Under the pieces are notes generated by a model, which saw nothing but the letters and a program-made list of their open reading frames with translations, had not been told where the DNA came from and made no database searches. Below, piece by piece: positions 25,122 through 33,726 of a DNA stretch of 64,000 nt (positions are counted from its first letter, which is position 1; each line of letters opens with the position of its first letter). The DNA is from Acidobacteriota bacterium. GTDB taxonomy: Bacteria > Acidobacteriota > Terriglobia > Bryobacterales > Bryobacteraceae. The stretch is from the NCBI GenBank assembly GCA_016213775.1, contig JACQZR010000254.1:1-64000 (forward strand). The letters run 5' to 3'. The position numbers and the translations under genes were made by a program.

Positions 25122-27227
25122 ATGAACAAACCCAAAGTCTTCGCGGCGCTTCTGGCCACTCTGCTGAGTGCGCCCGTGCACGCACAGAAAAGCAGTCCGG
25201 CTGAGATACTCCTGGAATCCGCCCGCCAGAAAGAGACGCTGGAAGGCGACTTGAGAGGAGCCATCCGGCAGTACGAAGAGATTGTCAAAAGATTCACCGC
25301 CGATCGTGCCACTGTTGCCAAAGCGCTCGTCCGAATGGCTGAGGCACATCAAAAGCTGGGCGACGCCGAAGCACAGAAGATCTTTGAGCGCGTGGTTCGG
25401 GATTATGCAGATCAGAAAGAACCGGTAGATCAGGCCCGCGTACGGCTGGCGCTGCTCAGCCCGAGAGTCACTCCAGCCGGTGTCGTGAATCGCGTGGCTT
25501 GGACTGTGGCTGATGGCGGGTGGATCGAGGGCAAGATCTCTCCGGACGGGCGTTACATCCCCTATGTGCACTATAGGGAGGGTGGAAACCTGTTCTTGCG
25601 TGACCAGGTCAGCGGCACGGACAGACAGCTTACGAACACGGGCAACGACGCGCGAGAGAGAGCTCAGGGTGTGGAATATCAGTGTGCGCACGAATATGCC
25701 TTTTCTCGCGACGGAAAGCAACTCGTCTATTCCTGGGATATTGGCGGTCCCGGGCGCATTGAACTCCGTGTCGTCAACTTGCAGGGTTCGGGCCTTCCTG
25801 CTTTTCGCCGCTTATTTGATCACCAAGAAGTGAGTTGGATCATGCCGCACGATTGGTCTCCGGACGGGAAGTGGATTGCGGTCCAAGTCCAGCGAAAGGA
25901 CAACACCGCCCAGATTGGCTTGGTCTCCGCGGAGAATGGGTCCTTGAAGGTCTTGAAGTCCATCGACTGGCGCGGGCCAACCGCTATGTATTTCTCTCCC
26001 GACGGCCAATACCTTGCTTACGATCTGCCTGCTGGGGAGACGGTGTTGCAGCGCGACATTCTCGTGTTGGCTGTGGATGGGAGCCGCGAAATTCCTGCCG
26101 AGGTGCATCCGAGCGATGACTTATTCCTCGGTTGGGCTCCGGATGGAAAACGTCTGCTTTTCGCCAGTGATCGTGGCGGATCGATGGATCTTTGGGCACG
26201 TCCGTTCTCCGACGGCAAACCACAAGGACAGCCGGAACTGTTGAAGCGCGACATTGGCCGTTTCGACAGCATGGGCATTACTTCCTCTGGCAGTCTTCAT
26301 TACGCGGTTGCCCCACCTTTGCGTGGCTTCGACATCAGGACCGCCGAATTCGATTTCGGTAACGGCGATTTCGTGTCTCCGCCCGTTCAGGCCGTGTCTA
26401 CGTACGTGGGGAACAATTCTAATTCGCATTGGGCCCCCGACGGAAAGCACTTTGCGTGGGTGTCTCGGCGTGGATCGCGTGCGGCGCCGTATTTCGTGAT
26501 TGGAATTCGTTCCACCCAAACCGGCCAGGTCAGGGAACTCCTGCTGCCTCCCAACTTCTATGTACAGGGATCCCTCTCGTGGGGCCATGATGGAAATTCG
26601 TTCCTCATCGGCGGTTCTGACAAAGGCCGGAGTGGTGTTTTTCGGGTCGAACGCGAATCCGGGCGCACTTCATTGGTCGTCGGTACTCAACAAAGGGGAG
26701 CCGCCGCCATCGAATCACCCGACGGAGGCACACTCTACTATGTCTCACGGGGTTCTGATTCGCAGGAGGTCATCGTAAAACGTGCTCTTGCCTCGGGAGA
26801 AGAGACGGTCTTGCTAAAAGGACTCTACGGTCTGCGCGGCCTCTCTCGGGATGGTCGCTACCTTGCCGTTGTAGAGACGACCCGCTCACGGATCCCACAA
26901 GCGGTACTCCTTGTGCCAACCAATGGGAAACCACCGCGGGAACTCTCTCGAGTCAATGAGCCGCAAAGAACGATATTCCTCACCTGGATGCCGGACCAAC
27001 AATCCATTCTCATCGGAAAACAGGTCGCCGAAGGAAAGTTCGAAAAGTGGCGGATACCAATTGATGGTGGCCAACCGGAACCTTTCGAAACAAAGGCCCC
27101 GCTTCCTGGCAGCTTTTTGCTCCACCCTGACGGACGTCAAATCCTGTTCCAGGTACCCATGCCATCAAAACGTCCCGAAGTCTGGGTGCTGGAGAATTTC
27201 CTGCCCAGCCTCTCCGCGAGTAAATGA
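25122..27227 (+). CDS. Secreted TPR plus PD40/WD40-like propeller protein, paralogue of 8197-10275
   Basis: A 701-residue protein whose ATG is preceded by AGGAGG at good spacing. It has a signal peptide (FAALLATLLSAPVHAQ), a TPR-like helical segment (EGDLRGAIRQYEEIVKRF, residues ~38-110) and a long propeller with repeated DG blades (SPDGRYIPY, SPDGKWIAV, SPDGQYLAY, APDGKHFAW). Over most of its length it can be aligned with 8197-10275, including the segment DLPAGETVLQRDILVLAVDGS. Exported, probably periplasmic or surface-bound. Its stop overlaps the start of the peroxidase gene by 4 nt, so those two are coupled. Confidence 0.86.
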   Translation: MNKPKVFAALLATLLSAPVHAQKSSPAEILLESARQKETLEGDLRGAIRQYEEIVKRFTADRATVAKALVRMAEAHQKLGDAEAQKIFERVVRDYADQKEPVDQARVRLALLSPRVTPAGVVNRVAWTVADGGWIEGKISPDGRYIPYVHYREGGNLFLRDQVSGTDRQLTNTGNDARERAQGVEYQCAHEYAFSRDGKQLVYSWDIGGPGRIELRVVNLQGSGLPAFRRLFDHQEVSWIMPHDWSPDGKWIAVQVQRKDNTAQIGLVSAENGSLKVLKSIDWRGPTAMYFSPDGQYLAYDLPAGETVLQRDILVLAVDGSREIPAEVHPSDDLFLGWAPDGKRLLFASDRGGSMDLWARPFSDGKPQGQPELLKRDIGRFDSMGITSSGSLHYAVAPPLRGFDIRTAEFDFGNGDFVSPPVQAVSTYVGNNSNSHWAPDGKHFAWVSRRGSRAAPYFVIGIRSTQTGQVRELLLPPNFYVQGSLSWGHDGNSFLIGGSDKGRSGVFRVERESGRTSLVVGTQQRGAAAIESPDGGTLYYVSRGSDSQEVIVKRALASGEETVLLKGLYGLRGLSRDGRYLAVVETTRSRIPQAVLLVPTNGKPPRELSRVNEPQRTIFLTWMPDQQSILIGKQVAEGKFEKWRIPIDGGQPEPFETKAPLPGSFLLHPDGRQILFQVPMPSKRPEVWVLENFLPSLSASK

Positions 27228-28081
27228 TGCTCCTGCTGGCTGCAATCACGATTCCTCTGGGGCTGGACCTCTACCTCCCAGCCCCGGAGGACAATCCGCT
27301 CACAACCGAAAAAATCGCTCTCGGGCGGCAGTTGTTCTTCGACCGCCGCCTCTCGCGCGACCAGTCAGTTTCTTGCGCCTTCTGTCATGATCCAGAGCGC
27401 GCTTTCTCAGAACCAAAGCCGGTATCCATCGGTGTGTTGGGCCGTCGTGGCCGCCGGAACGCACCGGCTTTGATCAATCGCGGCTACGGCCGGCGATTCT
27501 TCTGGGATGGGCGTGTTCCCACGCTGGAAGAACAAGTCCTGAAGCCCATCGAGGATCCGAACGAGATGGATCTCCCACTTCAGCAAGCAGCCACTCGTGT
27601 GAATCTGCCGGTGCGAGACCTCTCTCATGCGCTGGCTAGTTTCGTCCGCTCTATTCTTTCGGGCGACGCTCCTTATGACCGCTATCTGAACGGCGATCGC
27701 GCCATACTCACCGCGGTGCAACAAGCCGGATTGCAGCTCTTCCGCGGCAAGGCGAACTGCAATTCCTGTCACGTTGGTCCGAACCTCACCGACGAGAGTC
27801 TGCACAACACCGGCATCGCCTGGCTCAATGGAAAGCTCGCGGACGACGGCGCAGGCAATGGGAGGTTCAAGACACCGACGCTTCGTGAAGTTGCCCGCAC
27901 GGCGCCGTACATGCACGATGGCAGTTTACAGACCTTAGAAGAAGTTGTCGAGTATTACGATCGAGGCGGGAACCAGAACCCGCACCTCGATGCAGAACTA
28001 CGGCCATTGCACCTCACTTCCGAGGAGAAGGCTTCACTCATAGAGTTCTTACGATCACTCAATGGCAGTCTAGCCCGATAG
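27224..28081 (+). CDS. Di-haem cytochrome c peroxidase, MauG/CcpA-like
   Basis: A 285-residue protein with a short hydrophobic leader and two c-type haem sites: CAFCH (C51, C54, H55) and CNSCH (C179, C182, H183). Surrounding motifs (ALGRQLFFDRRLSRD, SVSCAFCHDPERAF, KTPTLREVARTAPYMHDG) are typical of bacterial di-haem peroxidases, which reduce H2O2 with electrons from small cytochromes, or oxidise protein residues as MauG does. Periplasmic. The ATG overlaps the stop of the propeller gene, tying it to the second two-component cassette; a role in oxidative signalling is inference. The first cassette has no equivalent. Confidence 0.92.
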   Translation: MMLLLAAITIPLGLDLYLPAPEDNPLTTEKIALGRQLFFDRRLSRDQSVSCAFCHDPERAFSEPKPVSIGVLGRRGRRNAPALINRGYGRRFFWDGRVPTLEEQVLKPIEDPNEMDLPLQQAATRVNLPVRDLSHALASFVRSILSGDAPYDRYLNGDRAILTAVQQAGLQLFRGKANCNSCHVGPNLTDESLHNTGIAWLNGKLADDGAGNGRFKTPTLREVARTAPYMHDGSLQTLEEVVEYYDRGGNQNPHLDAELRPLHLTSEEKASLIEFLRSLNGSLAR

Positions 28082-28201
28082 CGCCAAAGGATTCAGATGA
28101 GTTGCGCGAGGGAGGGCGAGTCCTGCCAGGGTCGAAACCGCATTCGCTGCCAATAACACGTGGCCACCTGGAGAGACCAGAATCATCGAGTGTCGCATCA
28201 T
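28070..28201 (-). CDS. Candidate small hydrophobic peptide gene
   Basis: A 43-codon frame on the minus strand beginning ATGATG at 28201 after an excellent Shine-Dalgarno (GAGGAGG, about 3-4 nt upstream of the first ATG and 6 of the second). The peptide has a hydrophobic core (MILVSPGGHVLLAANAVST, then LAGLALP) long enough for one membrane helix. A promoter-like pair lies upstream (see 28236-28263). The 3' end overlaps the convergent peroxidase gene by 12 nt. No family recognised; the case rests on promoter, ribosome site and composition. Confidence 0.4.
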   Translation of the reverse strand: MMRHSMILVSPGGHVLLAANAVSTLAGLALPRATHLNPLALSG

Positions 28202-28235
28202 TGCCTCCTCGGTCCTTACCATCCTGAATGGCGTG

Positions 28236-28263
28236 GGTATAGTTATGGGCGGCCGATCTTCAA
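28236..28263 (-). promoter_or_regulatory. Candidate promoter for the small hydrophobic peptide gene
   Basis: On the minus strand TTGAAG (28263-28258) and TATACC (28241-28236) are separated by 16 bp, close to a housekeeping sigma-factor promoter. It points at the small frame starting 35 nt downstream, which has its own strong ribosome site. Confidence 0.4.
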
Positions 28264-28817
28264 GAACGCTTGCACCTCGCGCAACCCCATGACTGTCCGC
28301 GGATTGCGCCGATAGTTCGATATAGACGGAATCAACGGTCGCTCAACGTGGCCGCCGCGGCTACAGCAGCGCAGGAATCGGGTGATCTGGTCTGCGGAGC
28401 AAGATCCATCCAGTCCGGTTCAGAAAGTTCAGAACGTCATATCTCAGGATGCAACGTAGACTGGTCTATGCATCTGGCAGGGATTCGAGTACTTCCTGGA
28501 AGAAAGCCCGACTTCGGCTACTACACTTCGATCGTTCAGCATAGGCGGCAGTGGACGCGTCCCGTTCCCCGTCACGCAACGCTTGAATGCAAACAATCAA
28601 AGTCGTTCCAAATATGCTCGTAAAGAGCCTGACGCATCAGCTATCGAGTTCCAGATGTTCTTCCGCTGTTGCACTCTTTATTCGCGTTTCGATCAAGGAC
28701 GAGCGGAACGGCCAAGCGCATCGCGAGGACACCCGGTGGGTTCCATCGCAACTTCTCGGGGAAGGCACCGGCAGCGGATGTGGGCGCCCTCGGCTGATTG
28801 TGTTCGCAGACGCGAAG
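28264..28817 (+). other. About 550 bp without a recognisable gene
   Basis: Neither strand shows a frame with a ribosome site or known motif. An open frame from 28270 to 28623 has scrambled composition and no family features. The block ends where a copied fragment of the S9 peptidase gene begins at 28818. Confidence 0.4.
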
Positions 28818-28895
28818 GGATTCTGAAACCGGAAGACAGCCAGCCGGTTCTTCTATCAGGAAGTGGGACGCTGGTTGGGGCAGCACTTGAAGAAG
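28818..28895 (+). pseudogene. Copied fragment of the S9 peptidase gene 3' end
   Basis: About 75 bp nearly identical to the last codons of the peptidase at 19862-21940 (match to about 21863-21935), in the same orientation. A 4-bp duplication (AGCC) inside GACAGCC shifts the frame, and the final bases diverge. Nothing upstream resembles the rest of the gene, so it is a small partial copy. Dispersed repeat copy 2 begins about 40 bp downstream. Confidence 0.85.
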
Positions 28896-28932
28896 TAACG
28901 CTTCGCTTATCCCCCGGCAGAGCCGTGGGGAA

Positions 28933-29000
28933 GGCTGGCCTGAAAGGCCAGCCGCGGCCAGGATTGGCCGCCCCACACGACGGCGAAATGTCCAAACTCC
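28933..29000 (+). repeat. Dispersed double-hairpin repeat, copy 2 of 3
   Basis: Same orientation as 1425-1493 and nearly identical in both stems and in the trailing CACACGACGGCG segment. It lies between the S9 fragment and the short-chain dehydrogenase promoter. Confidence 0.75.
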
Positions 29001-29136
29001 AGACCCCGACTCGGTGGAGTTCCTTGCGAGTGGCTCCGCCCAACGCCTGCACCACCATCCCACGAATCACGGTGACGAGATGAGGGGCGAGGAAGAGCTT
29101 CTTCTTATCGCCGAAAGCAGGAGGAGCGCACGGTCG

Positions 29137-29164
29137 TTGACGCCGGTCGCGAAGCCGCTATCAT
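29137..29164 (+). promoter_or_regulatory. Promoter of the short-chain dehydrogenase gene, probably leaderless
   Basis: TTGACG (29137-29142) and TATCAT (29159-29164) are separated by 16 bp, a good match to the housekeeping promoter consensus. The -10 ends 6 nt before the ATG at 29171, which places the expected transcription start on the start codon itself. There is no Shine-Dalgarno. Confidence 0.65.
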
Positions 29165-29170
29165 GTACCA

Positions 29171-29932
29171 ATGAGTACAGAACACAAACCCGCAAAACCA
29201 CTCCTGGGGAAGGTTACCCTGGTCACTGGCGGATCACGCGGCATCGGCGCCGCCATTGCGAACCGGCTAGCCGGCGACGGCGCAACGGTCGCTATCACGT
29301 ACAAGTCTTCCCCTGGACGGGCTGAGGAAGTGGTTCGGGCGATTGAGTCCACTGGTGTACGCGGTTTGGCGATTGAGGCGGATGCCGCGGATGCGAAGGC
29401 GGTGCGCGCATCGGTGGAGCGGGTGGTGCGCGAACTGGGCGGGATCGACATTCTCGTGAACAACGCAGGTGTAGCGGCGATGGCCTCCATCGAGAGTTTT
29501 TCGATGGAGGATTTCGAACGTCTGATCGCGGTGAATATTACAGGGCTGTTTGTGGCGACTCAGGAGGCTGTGCGTCATATGCGCGCGGGTGGGAGAATCA
29601 TACACATCGGCAGTTGTAATAGTGAAAGGGTTCCTTTTTCGGGTGGTTCGGTATATGCACTCACTAAGGGTGCGGTAGCGGCATTTACCAAGGCCCTGGC
29701 ACGCGACCTGGGACCGCGAGCGATTACCGTGAATAATGTGCAGCCTGGGCCTGTAGACACGGAGATGAATCCCGCGGCGGGTCCATTCGCGGAAATGGCG
29801 AAGCAGCATATCGCATTACAGCGATACGGGAAGTCGGACGAAGTCGCCAGCCTTGTCAGTTACCTTGCCGGCCCTGAGGCGACGTTTGTCACCGGGGCGA
29901 GTCTGCTTGTGGATGGAGGATACAGCGCCTGA
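29171..29932 (+). CDS. Short-chain dehydrogenase/reductase (classical SDR, FabG-like)
   Basis: A 253-residue classical SDR. The Rossmann glycine motif TGGSRGIG (about 18-25), the structural NNAG, and the catalytic Ser148, Tyr162 and Lys166 (YALTK) are all present, and the C-terminus has the usual FVTGASLLVDGGYS. It would reduce a carbonyl or oxidise an alcohol with NAD(P)H in the cytoplasm. Substrate cannot be told: FabG-like enzymes and sugar or alcohol dehydrogenases share these features. No operon partner: its own promoter lies immediately upstream and a 480-bp gap follows. Confidence 0.93.
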   Translation: MSTEHKPAKPLLGKVTLVTGGSRGIGAAIANRLAGDGATVAITYKSSPGRAEEVVRAIESTGVRGLAIEADAADAKAVRASVERVVRELGGIDILVNNAGVAAMASIESFSMEDFERLIAVNITGLFVATQEAVRHMRAGGRIIHIGSCNSERVPFSGGSVYALTKGAVAAFTKALARDLGPRAITVNNVQPGPVDTEMNPAAGPFAEMAKQHIALQRYGKSDEVASLVSYLAGPEATFVTGASLLVDGGYSA

Positions 29933-30413
29933 AACTGGAACGCTTGCTAACGATACGGACGCCGGCGACCACGCCACCCGGCGGTCAAACGGCGGATCTA
30001 CTTGCAGTATCAGGGGATAGCGGTGAGGAATCGGTCAACGATGGCTCCCCCTGCACGAGCGCCGATTGATATTATAAATCCTGTTTTTTCACACTCTTGG
30101 GCAGGTACGTAGACCCACGAGAACGTTGTGCTACAAGAAATGGAAGGTTCTTCGTTGCCGACGGCGACAGGCCGGAAAATGCCGAATTTTCAGAGGGTTG
30201 GAAGCGTCAAACAGGTGCTATACTGCTGCTGGCTCGGGGAAACGCCCGATTCACGCCGTTGTAACCCTATGTACCGCATATAGATATTTTTCTTGACGGG
30301 GCACCATATATTGGGGGAACATGACAGAGCGCGGGAAGTCGTCGTTCTTCCCACATCGGCCAATTCGCTAAACCGATATTTTCAAACAGACAAGCACAGA
30401 AGGATTTAATGCA
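29933..30413 (+). other. 480-bp upstream region of the ribonucleotide reductase gene
   Basis: No gene. It contains a TATACT (30219-30224) that could be a -10, with a weak TTGGAA 15 bp upstream, AT-rich stretches near 30070 and 30280, and two NrdR-like boxes (30271-30316). No cobalamin-riboswitch B12 box was seen although the downstream enzyme should need adenosylcobalamin. Confidence 0.5.
30271..30316 (+). promoter_or_regulatory. Candidate tandem NrdR boxes
   Basis: The core CCATATATTG (30304-30313) matches the NrdR consensus CWATATATWG at 9 of 10 positions, with supporting flanks. A weaker CCGCATATAG (30274-30283) matches 7 of 10, with its core starting 30 bp earlier, near the three-helical-turn spacing usual for paired NrdR boxes. 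They lie about 100-140 nt before the reductase start. Binding by NrdR is inference from known consensus. Confidence 0.45.
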
Positions 30414-33242
30414 ATGGGCCAGCTCAGCGTCGATCTCAGTGTCCGGATGAAGGAGTTGAAGCGGTCGTTACCGACTTCACAGCGTACGGGCGTTGCTTTT
30501 CCCCGATACTTCACGTCCCGCCTGGAAGCGGGTCGTACTCCCTATGATGAACTCCAGTGGGAGCTGCGAAACGCCACCATTGGCAATGACAAGGGATCTG
30601 TCATTTTCGAACAGCGCGATGTTGAGGTACCCGCTGACTGGTCACAGACGGCAACCAACATCGTCGCCAGTAAGTATTTTCATGGGCGTGCCGGATCCCC
30701 GGACCGGGAACGCAGTGTCCGCCAGTTAGTTCGCCGGGTTGTTGACACGATAGCCGAGTGGGGGCGTTCCGGCCGTTACTTCCGGTCGAATGAAGACGCG
30801 GACAATTTCCGGGATGAGTTAGCGCATTTGATGCTGACGCAGAAAGCCTGTTTTAACTCGCCGGTCTGGTTCAACGTAGGGGTGAAGGAACAGCGCGGGT
30901 ACGGCTGGTATTACGACGAGCCGAGCGATACCATCAAAAAGCTGGCGCCGGGTGAGACGCGGCCGCAATGTTCGGCGTGCTTTATCAATGCCGTTGGCGA
31001 TTCGCTGGAGTCCATTCTGGACTTGGCGAAGACGGAAGGGATGTTGTTCAAGTGGGGCTCAGGGACGGGGACCAACCTGTCGCAGTTGCGCGAGGAAGAC
31101 GCGATTCTTTCCGGTGGCGGACGGGCATCGGGTCCGTTGAGCTTCATGAAGGGCTTTGATGCGTTTGCCGGCGTGATCAAGAGCGGCGGCAAGACACGGC
31201 GCGCGGCGAAGATGGTGATCCTGAATTCCGATCACCCCGACATCGAGAAGTTCATCTGGTGCAAGGCGAAGGAAGAGAAGAAGGCGCACACGCTGATCGA
31301 CGCGGGCTACGACAGTTCGCTCGACGGTGATGCCTACTCGTCGATCTTTTTCCAGAATGCGAACAACAGTGTGCGCGCCACCGATGAGTTCATGCATGCG
31401 GTGGTGGAGGATCGCGACTGGTGGTCGAAGTCGCGCATTGACGGGCGTCCGGTGAAGCGCTACCGCGCTCGTGATCTGATGCGGCAGATCGCTGATGCGA
31501 CGCACCAGTGCGGCGATCCGGGGATGCAGTTCGACACGACGGTCAACCGGTGGCACACATCGAAGGCGACGGCGCGGATCAATGCATCGAATCCATGCTC
31601 GGAATACATGTTCCTGGACGATTCGGCGTGCAACCTGGCATCGTTGAACCTGATGAAATTCCTGTCGCCGGGCGGCGATTTCGACGTGGAAGCGTTCCGC
31701 CACGCGGTGGACACGGTGATTCTGGCGCAGGAAATCCTGGTGGATTCGGCGAGCTATCCGACGGAGAAAATCGGACGCAATTCGCACGACTATCGTCCGC
31801 TGGGTTTGGGCTACGCCAATCTCGGGGCGATGTTGATGAGCCTGGGGCTGCCCTACGATGGCGATTCGGGCCGCGACTATGCGGGTGCGATCACGGCCAT
31901 CATGTGCGGCCAGGCCTATCTGACGAGCGCGCGTGTTGCCGAGGCGACGGGTCCGTGTCCGGGTTATGCGGTGAACGAAGAATCGTTCCTGGAAGTGGTT
32001 CGCATGCACCGCGATTCGGTGACGCGCATTGACTCGCGGCGTGTTCCGCCGGCGATGTTTGAAGCGGCGAAGCATGTGTGGCAGAGCGCGTACGAGAAGG
32101 GCCGCGAGGTTGGTTTCCGGAATGCGCAAACCACGGTGATCGCGCCGACCGGCACCATCGGTTTCATGATGGATTGCGATACGACGGGCATTGAACCGGA
32201 CCTGGCGCTGGTGAAGTACAAGAAGCTTGTCGGCGGCGGCGTGATCAAGATCGTGAACAACACGGTTCCGCAGGCGCTGATCCGCCTGGGGTACAACACC
32301 GAGCAGGTGGACCGGATTGTCAGCCACATCGATGCAACGGGCACGATCGAGGGCGCGGCCGATCTGAAGCCGGAGCATCTACCGGTGTTTGATTGCAGCT
32401 TCCGCCCGCAGAACGGCAATCGCTTCATTCATCACATGGGCCATGTGAAGATGATGGCCGCGACGCAGCCGTTCATTTCGGGTGCGATTTCGAAGACGAT
32501 CAACATGCCGGAAGAGTCCACGGTGGAAGACATCATGGACGCTTACATTGAGAGCTGGCGGCTGGGGTTGAAGGCGGTGGCGATTTACCGCGACAACTCC
32601 AAGCGCGTGCAGCCGCTGAGTTCCGGTACCGGCAAGGGCGCCAAGGCCGCCAATGGTGCGCCCATGGCTGCTCCGCCACAAGTCACAGAGAAGATAGTGT
32701 ACCGGCCGATCCGGCGGAAGCTGCCTGACGAACGGCAGTCGATCACACACAAGTTTTCCATCGGCGGGCATGAGGGCTACATCACCGTGGGCCTGTATGA
32801 AGACGGGATGCCGGGCGAGTTGTTCATCACGATGGCGAAGGAAGGGTCGACGATTTCCGGTCTGATGGACAGCTTCGCCACCGCGATCAGCTATGCGCTG
32901 CAGTATGGTGTGCCGTTGAAGTTCTTTGTCGATAAGTTCAGCCATGTGCGGTTTGAGCCGAGCGGCTGGACGGGCAACCCGACGGTGCCCTACGCGAAGT
33001 CGATCATGGATTACATTTTCCGCTGGCTGGCGGCGAAGTTTTTGCCGCCGGAAGCGGCTGCGCCGGCTGAGGCCGGCGAAACCTCGAAATTACGTCCTAC
33101 TGAACCGGAACCGCAGCAGACCCTGCCCTTCGGCCCATCGATGGAAGATGCGCCGTTGTGCTCGGAATGCGGCGGGCTGATGACTCGCAACGGGTCTTGC
33201 TATAAATGCGAGAACTGCGGCGGGACGAGCGGGTGTTCGTAG
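30414..33242 (+). CDS. nrdJ: Class II (adenosylcobalamin-dependent) ribonucleotide reductase
   Basis: A 942-residue enzyme that makes deoxyribonucleotides using a cobalamin-generated thiyl radical. Cysteines sit where expected: C186 (with C189) in RPQCSACF, the radical-site C395 in NPCSEYMF and C406 in SACNLASL forming the reducible pair; PTGTIGFMMDCDTTGIEP is the typical beta-hairpin region. The C-terminus ends in a cysteine-rich zinc-ribbon/redox tail (CSECGG, CYKCENCGG). AAGGA lies about 8-10 nt before the ATG. A probable terminator follows. A damaged copy of the last ~200 bp is at 34059-34253. Confidence 0.96.
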   Translation: MGQLSVDLSVRMKELKRSLPTSQRTGVAFPRYFTSRLEAGRTPYDELQWELRNATIGNDKGSVIFEQRDVEVPADWSQTATNIVASKYFHGRAGSPDRERSVRQLVRRVVDTIAEWGRSGRYFRSNEDADNFRDELAHLMLTQKACFNSPVWFNVGVKEQRGYGWYYDEPSDTIKKLAPGETRPQCSACFINAVGDSLESILDLAKTEGMLFKWGSGTGTNLSQLREEDAILSGGGRASGPLSFMKGFDAFAGVIKSGGKTRRAAKMVILNSDHPDIEKFIWCKAKEEKKAHTLIDAGYDSSLDGDAYSSIFFQNANNSVRATDEFMHAVVEDRDWWSKSRIDGRPVKRYRARDLMRQIADATHQCGDPGMQFDTTVNRWHTSKATARINASNPCSEYMFLDDSACNLASLNLMKFLSPGGDFDVEAFRHAVDTVILAQEILVDSASYPTEKIGRNSHDYRPLGLGYANLGAMLMSLGLPYDGDSGRDYAGAITAIMCGQAYLTSARVAEATGPCPGYAVNEESFLEVVRMHRDSVTRIDSRRVPPAMFEAAKHVWQSAYEKGREVGFRNAQTTVIAPTGTIGFMMDCDTTGIEPDLALVKYKKLVGGGVIKIVNNTVPQALIRLGYNTEQVDRIVSHIDATGTIEGAADLKPEHLPVFDCSFRPQNGNRFIHHMGHVKMMAATQPFISGAISKTINMPEESTVEDIMDAYIESWRLGLKAVAIYRDNSKRVQPLSSGTGKGAKAANGAPMAAPPQVTEKIVYRPIRRKLPDERQSITHKFSIGGHEGYITVGLYEDGMPGELFITMAKEGSTISGLMDSFATAISYALQYGVPLKFFVDKFSHVRFEPSGWTGNPTVPYAKSIMDYIFRWLAAKFLPPEAAAPAEAGETSKLRPTEPEPQQTLPFGPSMEDAPLCSECGGLMTRNGSCYKCENCGGTSGCS

Positions 33243-33292
33243 GGCGAAACCAGTTCCTCCCCCAACTCCACAAAGTCTGACTGGAATGCGTC

Positions 33293-33316
33293 ATGCCGGG
33301 TCGAAAGGCCCGGCAT
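33293..33316 (+). terminator. Intrinsic terminator after nrdJ
   Basis: ATGCCGGG (33293-33300) pairs perfectly with CCCGGCAT (33309-33316) across an 8-nt loop, followed by TTCGTCTTCTT. It lies about 50 nt past the reductase stop and just before the end of the convergent VapC gene. Confidence 0.7.
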
Positions 33317-33325
33317 TTCGTCTTC

Positions 33326-33715
33326 TTACGCAACCGGCATAACGCTGGCGCGAACGAAATCCTCGCCCTTGAAAAGGAGCGGCTGCCCGGAAAGCCGCGA
33401 GAAGCCGAGAGCGCAGCAGTCGCAGAAATTCAAACTCGCCGGATGATTCCCTATCCCAAAGGCGCGCCACACTCGCATCGCTTCCTCCACCAATGCCGGG
33501 GTCATGGGAACCACATCAATCTGGGCGCGGTGGAGAAGAAGGTCGAGCTCACGCCCACCAGCAGGTCCTTTACGGGCCTCAGCAACGATGGAGGACTCCA
33601 AGGCATTTACGGCGGAGAGCAGCTTCGGCCCCGGCGAGTCGAGGGCGGCAATGAAGAAATCGCGATCAGGCTCCCGGAAGAGGATTGCCATCAAGGCGGA
33701 AGTGTCGATGACCAT
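33326..33715 (-). CDS. vapC: PIN-domain ribonuclease toxin, VapC family
   Basis: A 129-residue PIN domain with D4 in MVIDTSALMAILFREP, the acidic position in LESSIVAEAR, and the second acidic cluster near NFCDCCALGFSR. The C-terminus (LLFKGEDFVRASV) carries the usual last Asp. Acts as an Mg-dependent RNase when freed from its antitoxin. It lies 11 nt after vapB on the same strand and belongs to a different PIN subgroup from the one at 10717-11151. The pair sits between nrdJ and a broken duplicate of the nrdJ end. Confidence 0.92.
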   Translation of the reverse strand: MVIDTSALMAILFREPDRDFFIAALDSPGPKLLSAVNALESSIVAEARKGPAGGRELDLLLHRAQIDVVPMTPALVEEAMRVWRAFGIGNHPASLNFCDCCALGFSRLSGQPLLFKGEDFVRASVMPVA

Positions 33716-33726
33716 GGTGACACGCC

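Noticed and set aside
28270-28623. 117-codon plus-strand frame
   Set aside because: No ribosome site, no motif, unusual composition; overlaps decayed DNA.
30293-30312. TTGACG and TATATT before nrdJ as a -35/-10 pair
   Set aside because: They are only 8 bp apart, too close for a promoter; the AT-rich part fits an NrdR box better.
29933-30413. Cobalamin riboswitch upstream of the B12-dependent reductase
   Set aside because: No B12-box-like conserved segment or extended paired structure could be recognised.
31059-32378. 439-codon minus-strand frame inside nrdJ
   Set aside because: Arg/His-rich antisense shadow of a highly conserved reductase.
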